From: NP936 sp002726085
Lineage (GTDB): Bacteria > Acidobacteriota > Vicinamibacteria > Vicinamibacterales > UBA8438
NCBI GenBank assembly: GCA_036012905.1
Contig: DASCQF010000104.1
Span: forward strand, 62,001 to 126,000
Direction: 5' to 3'
Length of the DNA: 64,000 nucleotides
The translations under genes and the position numbers were made by a program. The notes under the pieces are model-generated. The model was not told the DNA's origin. It searched no databases and saw nothing but the letters and a program-made list of their open reading frames with translations. Position 1 is the stretch's first letter, and every line of letters begins with the position of its first letter. Below are positions 58,541 to 64,000 of the stretch, one piece after another.

Positions 58541-59908
58541 ATGATCGGACGGTTAACGGTAATCGGCGTGGCATCTGTCCTCCTCTCTTTGGCCGGAGCC
58601 AGCTCCGCGGTGGCCCAGGCGTCGGACGCCGAGCGTTTTTGGGGGCAGTGGCGCGGGCCGGATGCCACCGGTGTCGCGCGCTTCGGCAACCCGCCCACCG
58701 AGTGGAGCGAGACGCGGAACATCCGCTGGAAGGTGGAGATTCCCGGCCGGGGCTCCGCGTCGCCGATCGTCTGGGGCGACAAGCTCTTTCTGCTGACCGC
58801 GGTACCGGTCGGCGAACCACAGCCGGTCGCGACGGCGGACGCCGGGCAGCAGGCGCCGGCTGGTCGTGGGCGGGGCGGTCGCCGTGGCCGGCGGGCCATC
58901 CCGATGCATCGTTTCATCGTCATGGCGATCGACCGCGAAACTGGAGAGATCGCGTGGGAGCGGGTCGCCCGCGAAGAGGTGCCGCACGAGGGACACCAGC
59001 AGCCCAACGGCACCTACGCCTCCGGCTCGGCGGTGACCGACGGCGATCACCTGTTTGCGTTCTTCGGGTCGTGGGGGCTCTACGCCTACGACATGGACGG
59101 CAACCCACTGTGGGAGGTCGACCTGGGTACCCGTGTCATGCGGAACGCGTTCGGCGAGGGCACGACCCCAGCGCTGCACGGCAATACGCTGGTGGTCACC
59201 TGGGACCACATCGGCGGGCAATCGTTCATCGTGGCGCTCGACAAGCGGACCGGTGAGGAGCTGTGGCGGGCGAACCGGGACGAGATCGACACCTGGGCGA
59301 CGCCGCTCATTGTCGAGCACGAGGGGCGAGCGCAGGTCATTACCCCCGCGATGGACCGGGTCTACAGTTACGACCTCGAAACCGGGGAGGTCGTCTGGCA
59401 GAGCCGCGGCACGACGATGAACGCGATCCCATCGTCGGTCCACGCTAACGGCATCGTCTACGTGCTGAGCGGCTATCGCGGCAGCAACCTACAGGCGATC
59501 CGGCTGGCCGGGGCCAGTGGTGACATCGCCGGCACCGACGCCATCGTCTGGCAGCTCGACCGCGACACCCCGTATGTGCCGTCGCCGCTGCTCTACGACG
59601 ATGCGCTCTACGTCATCAAGAGCAACGACGGCATCCTCTCCGTCTTCGACCCGCTGACGGGCACGCCGCATTATCAGCGGCAGCGGTTGCAGGGGGTCCC
59701 GAACGTGTTCGCCTCGCCGGTGGGCGTCGCCGGTCGCGTCTACATCCCGGGTCGTGACGGCACGACGCTGGTCATCAGACACGGGGACTCATTCGAGGTG
59801 CTGGCCTCGAACACGCTCGACGACGGTTTCGACGCGTCGCCGGCCATCGTCGGCGATGAGATTTATCTGCGCGGCTACCAGTATCTCTACGCCATCGCCG
59901 AGCAATAG
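58541..59908 (+). CDS. secreted BamB/PQQ-like beta-propeller
   Basis: 455 aa; ATG 58541 with AGGGG a few bases upstream (TTG 58538 is possible). Signal peptide VIGVASVLLSLAGASSAVAQ. FWGQWRGPDATGVARFGNPPTEWSETRNIRWKVEIPGRG is the standard start of acidobacterial/planctomycete quinoprotein-fold propellers; blades such as LFAFFGSWGLYAYDMDGNPLW, SFIVALDKRTGEELW and RVYSYDLETGEVVW follow. A short arginine/glycine-rich insert (RGRGGRRGRR) lies in blade 1. PQQ-binding acid residues are not obvious, so it may be a BamB-like binding propeller rather than an enzyme. Confidence 0.85.
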   Translation: MIGRLTVIGVASVLLSLAGASSAVAQASDAERFWGQWRGPDATGVARFGNPPTEWSETRNIRWKVEIPGRGSASPIVWGDKLFLLTAVPVGEPQPVATADAGQQAPAGRGRGGRRGRRAIPMHRFIVMAIDRETGEIAWERVAREEVPHEGHQQPNGTYASGSAVTDGDHLFAFFGSWGLYAYDMDGNPLWEVDLGTRVMRNAFGEGTTPALHGNTLVVTWDHIGGQSFIVALDKRTGEELWRANRDEIDTWATPLIVEHEGRAQVITPAMDRVYSYDLETGEVVWQSRGTTMNAIPSSVHANGIVYVLSGYRGSNLQAIRLAGASGDIAGTDAIVWQLDRDTPYVPSPLLYDDALYVIKSNDGILSVFDPLTGTPHYQRQRLQGVPNVFASPVGVAGRVYIPGRDGTTLVIRHGDSFEVLASNTLDDGFDASPAIVGDEIYLRGYQYLYAIAEQ

Positions 59909-59912
59909 CACC

Positions 59913-61889
59913 GTGGTCGTGAGTGAGCCCGGCCTGACAGCCGCCGTCCTGACTGATCACGATCTGCGCCGGCTTCACGAGGGGCGGCACGTCCGCGCCT
60001 ATGAGAAGCTGGGCGCCCATCTGGCGTGCGTCGACGGCGTGCATGGAGTGCAGTTTGCGGTAGTTGCGCCCCACGCCGAGCGCGTGTCGGTGGTGGGCGA
60101 CTTCAACGGGTGGGAGACCGAGGCGCACCCGATGGACGCGATCCGAGACAGCGGCGTGTGGCAGGTCTTCGTGCCGGGCGCCCAACCAGGATCACTCTAC
60201 AAGTATCGGATTAGACCGCACCATGGATACGCCGACATCGACAAGGCGGACCCGTTCGCCTTCGCGGCCGAGGTCCCGCCACGGACGGCGTCGCGTGTCT
60301 GCGATCTGTCTGCCTTTGCGTGGGGCGACGATCGGTGGCTGACGAATCGGGCCGACCGCCAGAAACAGTCCTCGCCCATCTCCATCTATGAGGCGCACCT
60401 CGGCTCGTGGCGCCGCGCGCCGGGCGACGGCCGCTGGCTGAGCTACAGGGAGCTGGCAGACACGCTGACCGACTATCTCGTCGAGATGGGGTTCACCCAT
60501 CTCGAGATGTTGCCGGTTGTCGAGCATCCGATGGACGCCTCCTGGGGGTATCAGGCCACCGGATACTTCGCGCCGACGAGCCGGTTCGGGACACCGGAGG
60601 ACTTCCGCCACCTCGTCGACACGCTGCACCAGGCCGGCATCGGGGTCATCCTCGACTGGGTGCCGGGGCATTTCCCGGACGATCCTCATGGGCTGGCCAC
60701 CTTCGACGGGACGCCGCTGTACGAGCACGCCGACCCGCGCCAAGGCCGGCATCCGGAGTGGCACACGCATCTTTTCGACCTCGGTCGTCCCGAGGTGCAC
60801 AACTTTCTCCTCAGCAATGCCCGGTTCTGGCTCGACCACTATCACATCGACGGCTTGAGGGTGGACGCCGTGGCGTCGATGCTGTATCTCGACTATGCGC
60901 GGGCCCCCGGAGAATGGGTGCCCAATGCGGACGGCGGATCTGAGAATCCGGATGCCGTGGATTTCCTGCGGACCCTGAACGAGACGATTCACCGTGACTT
61001 TCCAGACGTGATGACAATCGCCGAAGAGTCCACGGCCTGGCCAGGGGTGTCTCGGCCCATTGAGACCGGCGGGCTCGGGTTCAGCTTCAAGTGGAACATG
61101 GGGTGGATGCACGACACGCTCTCGTTCGTGGCGAGGGATCCGGGCCGCCGTTCGTGTCACATGGACGAGCTGACCTTCAGCCTGGTCTATGCTTTTTCCG
61201 AACACTTCGTGTTGCCGCTCTCGCACGACGAGGTGGTGCACGAGAAGCGCGCGATCGTCGGCAAGATGCCGGGCGACGACTGGCATCAGTTGGCCAACAC
61301 GCGGCTGCTCTACGGGTATCTGTACGGACATCCGGGGAAGAAGCTGCTCTTCATGGGCAACGAGATCGGCCAGCGGAAGGAATGGGACCACGACGGCAGC
61401 GTCGACTGGTCCCTGACCACCGCGCCGCTCCACGCGGGGCTTCAGCGCTGGGTGCGAGACCTGAACGAGATCTATCGGTCGGACGCGCGTCTCCATGCGC
61501 TCGATTCCGAGCCGGACGGTTTTGACTGGGTCGAGCACACCGACCGGAGCGCCGGCATCATCAGCTTTCTACGACGCGACCGGAGTCACCGGTGGCCGCT
61601 GCTCTTCGTGTGCAATTTCGGAGCGGTCGTTTGCCATCGGCATCGCATCGGGGTGCCGGTCGGCGGCTGGTGGGCCGAGCGGCTGAACAGCGACGCGACC
61701 TGTTATGGTGGCAGTGGGCAGGGCAATCTGGGTGGCGTCGAGGCAGATACGGTTCCGCGACACGGGTACCCGCACTCGCTCGAGGTCACCGTGCCGCCGC
61801 TTGCTACCCTCGTGCTCGACTCCGCCGGGGAGTCGGCCATGCACGCGCGTGGCGTTGGCGAGGGTCCGTCACTATACTGCGCCACATGA
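59913..61889 (+). CDS. glgB: 1,4-alpha-glucan branching enzyme
   Basis: About 658 aa from GTG 59913 (GTG 59919 also possible); longer extensions overlap the upstream gene and are not credible. The CBM48 domain (GVQFAVVAPHAERVSVVGDFNGWE) precedes the GH13 barrel. Conserved regions: VVEHPMDASWGYQATGYFAPTSRFG, DWVPGHFPDD, DGLRVDAVASMLYLDY (nucleophile Asp), TIAEESTAWPGVS (acid/base Glu) and LPLSHDEVVHEKR (third acid). Branch points are added to glycogen. The stop overlaps the Usp start (ATGA). No other glg gene lies in the window. Confidence 0.95.
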   Translation: MVVSEPGLTAAVLTDHDLRRLHEGRHVRAYEKLGAHLACVDGVHGVQFAVVAPHAERVSVVGDFNGWETEAHPMDAIRDSGVWQVFVPGAQPGSLYKYRIRPHHGYADIDKADPFAFAAEVPPRTASRVCDLSAFAWGDDRWLTNRADRQKQSSPISIYEAHLGSWRRAPGDGRWLSYRELADTLTDYLVEMGFTHLEMLPVVEHPMDASWGYQATGYFAPTSRFGTPEDFRHLVDTLHQAGIGVILDWVPGHFPDDPHGLATFDGTPLYEHADPRQGRHPEWHTHLFDLGRPEVHNFLLSNARFWLDHYHIDGLRVDAVASMLYLDYARAPGEWVPNADGGSENPDAVDFLRTLNETIHRDFPDVMTIAEESTAWPGVSRPIETGGLGFSFKWNMGWMHDTLSFVARDPGRRSCHMDELTFSLVYAFSEHFVLPLSHDEVVHEKRAIVGKMPGDDWHQLANTRLLYGYLYGHPGKKLLFMGNEIGQRKEWDHDGSVDWSLTTAPLHAGLQRWVRDLNEIYRSDARLHALDSEPDGFDWVEHTDRSAGIISFLRRDRSHRWPLLFVCNFGAVVCHRHRIGVPVGGWWAERLNSDATCYGGSGQGNLGGVEADTVPRHGYPHSLEVTVPPLATLVLDSAGESAMHARGVGEGPSLYCAT

Positions 61890-62353
61890 CTTCCACGAAG
61901 GCCATCCTCGTTCCGATCGACTTCAGTGAGACGTCAGCTCAGGCGCTGGAGTACGCCAAGGAGTTCGCGCGGCGATTCGAGAAGGGGTTGCATCTGCTGC
62001 ATGTCGTGTCCGATGCAGACGTCAGTCCCGGCACCGAGGCGTTCTGAGGCTTCTCAGACCAGGACGTCCAGCGACGATGGAACGAGGTGGCGACGGCAAA
62101 GCTCGAGGGGCACTGTTCGGATCAGGAGCAGGCCGAGTTCGGCCTGCGGACGCCGGTCGAAATCGGCACGCCGTTCGTCGAGATCATCCGCTACGCGCGG
62201 ACTCACGAGATCGACCTGATCGTGATGGGGACGCATGGACGGGGCGCCGTCAAGCACCTACTGATGGGCAGCGTCGCTGAACAGGTCGTCCGGCAGGCGC
62301 CCTGTCCGGTGCTGACGGTCCGCCATCCCTCGCACAAGTTTGAGAGGCTCTGA
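61886..62353 (+). CDS. universal stress protein (UspA family) with in-frame TGA
   Basis: 155 aa if the TGA at 62045-62047 is read through (residue 54). N-terminal half: KAILVPIDFSETSAQALEYAKEFARRFEKGLHLLHVV, DADVSPGTEAF. C-terminal half: GFSDQDVQRRWNEVATAKLEG, TPVEIGTPFVEIIRYARTHEIDLIVMGTHGRGAVKHLLMGSVAEQVV, PCPVLTV, which holds the nucleotide-binding G-x2-G-x9-G-S-type motif. Both halves are well conserved and lie in one frame, so the gene either is recoded, or carries a nonsense mutation (TGG to TGA would give Trp), or is a sequencing error. I see no strong SECIS hairpin after the TGA. It is coupled to glgB. Confidence 0.7.
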
Positions 62354-62420
62354 CCGCAGGGTCGGCTGTCGGTCAGGAATGTTTCCAGGAGTGTCGTTGC
62401 AGGTTCGAGGGGGAGATGTG

Positions 62421-62981
62421 ATGAAGCGGATAATCCGTTGCACCGTGACCGCCGGGCTCGTGCTGCTCGGCATCGGGCACCCGGTTGCCCAGACCGCGAC
62501 CGTGTCGGGAGACCTGCTGACCGACTGGCGGCAGCAAAAGCAGACGATGATGCGCATTGCCGAGGCGATGCCGGAGGCGACGTTCGATTTCAAGCCGACG
62601 CCGGCGCAGCGCACCTACGCCGAGCAGATCCTGCACATCGCCGGTGCCAACGTGTTTCTCATGCAGCATCTCGGTGGCGCCACCACGGCCCCGGATGTGG
62701 ACACGACCGACTTCACGGTGTTCGGGCTGACCGCGACCGCCAAGGCCGACGTGCTCGCGGCGCTCGCCGACGGGTATGACTATGGCATTGCCGTGCTCGA
62801 GGAGCTCTCCGACGAGCAGTTGCTCGAGACCATTGCCGGCCCCCCCTATCTGGGCAATGTCACCCGCGTGAAAATGGCGTATTTCACCCTGAGCCATGCC
62901 ATGGACATCTACGGCCAGATGGCGGTCTATCTAAGGCTCAACGGTGTGACACCACCCGCCAGTCGTCGCGGCGGGGTGTAG
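62421..62981 (+). CDS. secreted DinB-like protein
   Basis: 186 aa; ATG 62421 after GGGGGAGA. Signal peptide IRCTVTAGLVLLGIGHPVAQ. Helical body typical of DinB/YfiT-like four-helix bundles: DWRQQKQTMMRIAEAMPEATFDFKPTPAQRTYAEQILHIAGANVFLMQHLGG with the first His, DGYDYGIAVLEEL, and YFTLSHAMDIYGQMAVYLRLNGVTPP with the second and third. The His residues would bind a metal. Exported versions are common in Acidobacteria; the substrate is unknown. Confidence 0.85.
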   Translation: MKRIIRCTVTAGLVLLGIGHPVAQTATVSGDLLTDWRQQKQTMMRIAEAMPEATFDFKPTPAQRTYAEQILHIAGANVFLMQHLGGATTAPDVDTTDFTVFGLTATAKADVLAALADGYDYGIAVLEELSDEQLLETIAGPPYLGNVTRVKMAYFTLSHAMDIYGQMAVYLRLNGVTPPASRRGGV

Positions 62982-63041
62982 CCGACGGCGTGTCGCGGAT
63001 GTGATGGTTGGCGAAATCCAGCGCTCGCTTTGGCTGGCTTT

Positions 63042-63086
63042 GTGGGCAGGCCTTCAGGCCTGCGCGGCAAGGCTGAAGCCTTGCCC
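63042..63086 (+). repeat. R3 double-hairpin repeat (copy b)
   Basis: GCAGGCCT-TC-AGGCCTGC (63046-63063) and GGCAAGGC-TGAA-GCCTTGCC (63066-63085), as at 37542 but without the outer pair. Confidence 0.8.
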
Positions 63087-63121
63087 GGATTGTTCGAGGA
63101 CATTGCGGAGGGGGTGGCAGT

Positions 63122-63517
63122 TCAGCGGAGGAGGCCGCGATCAGGAATCGGGCCCTGGTTCCGCGATGCGGCCGGCTGCTCGCAGACGACCGCGCGCGTG
63201 CCGGCGACGTGCACGCGGTGGATGCGCTCTTCGTTTTCCATCGCCACGGCTAAGGTCACCCGAAACCCGGACATGATGATCTGGGCGTCAGATCGGCCCG
63301 GTTCCGGGCAGCCGAGGCTCGCATCTCGCCAGTCGACGGCCATCACCTCGTCCAGAGTGATCGTCTCTTCGTCAACGGCGAGGTGCTCGCTCAGTGTCCG
63401 AATGGCCAGCCGGACCGCCTCCGCCTCGGCGTCGTCCTGACCTGCGCCGGTCCCGATCACCCCCGCACAGAGGATCAGCATCGCGAGCACACCCACCCGA
63501 ACACGGTGGCGTCCCAT
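63122..63517 (-). CDS. small secreted protein with DASLGCPEPG motif
   Basis: 131 aa from ATG 63517. Signal peptide RVRVGVLAMLILCAGVIGTGAGQ. The mature part shows AVDWRDASLGCPEPGRSDAQIIMSGFRVTLAV, then EERIHRVHVAGTRAVVCEQP; the W-x-D-x-SLGCP-PG pattern with two conserved Cys recurs in small secreted bacterial domains of unknown function. The upstream extension to 63637 overlaps the next gene and is rejected. Confidence 0.78.
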   Translation of the reverse strand: MGRHRVRVGVLAMLILCAGVIGTGAGQDDAEAEAVRLAIRTLSEHLAVDEETITLDEVMAVDWRDASLGCPEPGRSDAQIIMSGFRVTLAVAMENEERIHRVHVAGTRAVVCEQPAASRNQGPIPDRGLLR

Positions 63518-63576
63518 CCAGACCAGCGTAGCACAAGGGGGACTGGTAAGATCGGTCCTGTTTCCGACGTTGCGCC

Positions 63577-64000
63577 ATGATACAGACATCCACTCCACCC
63601 CTGTGGAAGCCGAGCCGCCGGATGTTTCTTCAGGCACTCCCGCTGCTCAGTGTGGCGCCATCGCTGGCCGCGTCCGCGCCAGCGACGGCAGCCATCCTAC
63701 AGCGCGGGGTCGCCGCGAGCCGCGGGCTTCGTATCAGCAGCATGGAGCTGATCGTCGTGCGTGCCACAATGCGGACGACCTGGCTCTTTGTGCGGCTGTC
63801 GACCAACCAGGGGCTGACCGGACTGGGTGAGGCGTCGCTCGGCCGACGCACCGAATTCCCTGAGCTCGAGCCATTTTTTGAGCTGGTCCGCGACGAGTCG
63901 CCGTTCCAGATCGAACAGTATCGGCAGCGCGGATGGGACCGCGCCTCGTCCGGCGACCGGGTGTCGGCCACCGCGTTCAGCGCGCTCGAGCAGGCGCAGT
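63577..64000 (+). CDS. Tat-exported enolase-superfamily protein, 3' end cut by window
   Basis: 141 residues are visible from ATG 63577; the gene runs off the edge. KPSRRMFLQALPLLSVAPSLAA is a twin-arginine signal. RISSMELIVVRATMRTTWLFVRLSTNQGLTGLGEASLGRRTEFPELEPFFELV is the N-terminal capping domain of the mandelate racemase/muconate lactonizing enzyme group. The metal-binding barrel is beyond the window, so the reaction cannot be stated. Confidence 0.82.
   Translation, partial: MIQTSTPPLWKPSRRMFLQALPLLSVAPSLAASAPATAAILQRGVAASRGLRISSMELIVVRATMRTTWLFVRLSTNQGLTGLGEASLGRRTEFPELEPFFELVRDESPFQIEQYRQRGWDRASSGDRVSATAFSALEQAQ

Noticed and set aside
59754..59912. Longer N-terminus for glgB
   Set aside because: The extension is antisense-like out-of-frame sequence within the upstream propeller gene and has no similarity to branching enzymes; a GTG at 59913 gives a normal start.
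63518..63637. Extension of the DASLGCPEPG gene upstream of 63517
   Set aside because: It would overlap the start of the divergent enolase-superfamily gene and lacks coding character; ATG 63517 begins directly before the signal peptide.
1..64000. tRNA, rRNA, phage or transposase genes
   Set aside because: None is recognisable on either strand; mobile character is limited to the small repeat families.

Overview
The window is a GC-rich stretch of bacterial chromosome, densely packed with genes, with no rRNA, tRNA, phage or transposase gene that I can recognise. The gene content points to Acidobacteriota, most likely the Vicinamibacteria (old subdivision 6). The reasons are repeated pairs of DUF1592-type cytochromes with DUF1552 (HXXSHH) proteins, many secreted quinoproteins and haem/copper enzymes, secreted ankyrin-repeat proteins, and abundant Tat and Sec signal peptides. 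This placement is inferred from gene families; Planctomycetota share some of them.

Layout. 1-7.4 kb: the 3' end of a DUF1592 cytochrome, a DUF1552 protein, a small cytochrome, a haem-containing beta-propeller protein, and a PQQ-type quinoprotein fused to a cupredoxin. 7.4-11.5 kb: a packed run of a cupin, a lipoprotein epoxide-hydrolase-like protein and two VOC (glyoxalase-fold) proteins. 11.5-19.4 kb: DUF1499, a secreted family of unknown function, a c'-like cytochrome, a STAS/UbiD coupled pair, the first of three cytochrome c-PHM-like copper proteins, and a Spy/CpxP-like protein. 19.5-23.9 kb (minus strand): an AcuI-type reductase, an acyl-CoA synthetase and a secreted acetamidase. 24.0-28.7 kb: nrtR followed by a coupled nadA-nadB-nadC operon with a clear promoter overlapped by a palindrome. 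28.8-31.7 kb: tandem paralogues of the copper/haem protein. 31.8-35.0 kb: a DUF3471 protein, an MBL hydrolase, a pseudogene and a PadR-GAF-SpoIIE fusion. 35.1-40.7 kb: DUF1592, DUF1552 and ankyrin genes. 40.8-43.2 kb: a CBS protein, a creatininase remnant and a GT39 transferase. 43.6-47.7 kb: a Tat-exported molybdenum hydroxylase of the PaoABC type. 48.4-48.9 kb: a block of GC-rich repeats. 48.9-50.9 kb: ferredoxin-NADP reductase and an MBL protein. 51.1-56.3 kb: a fully coupled DUF1592-DUF1552-ankyrin operon. 56.4-64 kb: a PAL-like propeller, a probable selenoprotein, a BamB-like propeller, glgB, a UspA gene with an in-frame TGA, a DinB-like protein, and the start of an enolase-superfamily gene.

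Main discoveries. (1) A peroxiredoxin-like gene at 57937-58500 is read through an in-frame TGA at the first position of a C-x-x-C redox motif, and a hairpin with bacterial SECIS geometry follows it; it is very probably a new selenoprotein. (2) A single protein joins a PadR DNA-binding domain, a GAF sensor and a PP2C/SpoIIE phosphatase. (3) Three DUF1592/DUF1552 cassettes occur, two of them with secreted ankyrin proteins. (4) Three PHM-like proteins and one PAL-like protein together resemble a dispersed peptide-amidation chemistry. (5) Several dispersed hairpin and heptamer repeat families sit between genes and sometimes run into coding sequence.
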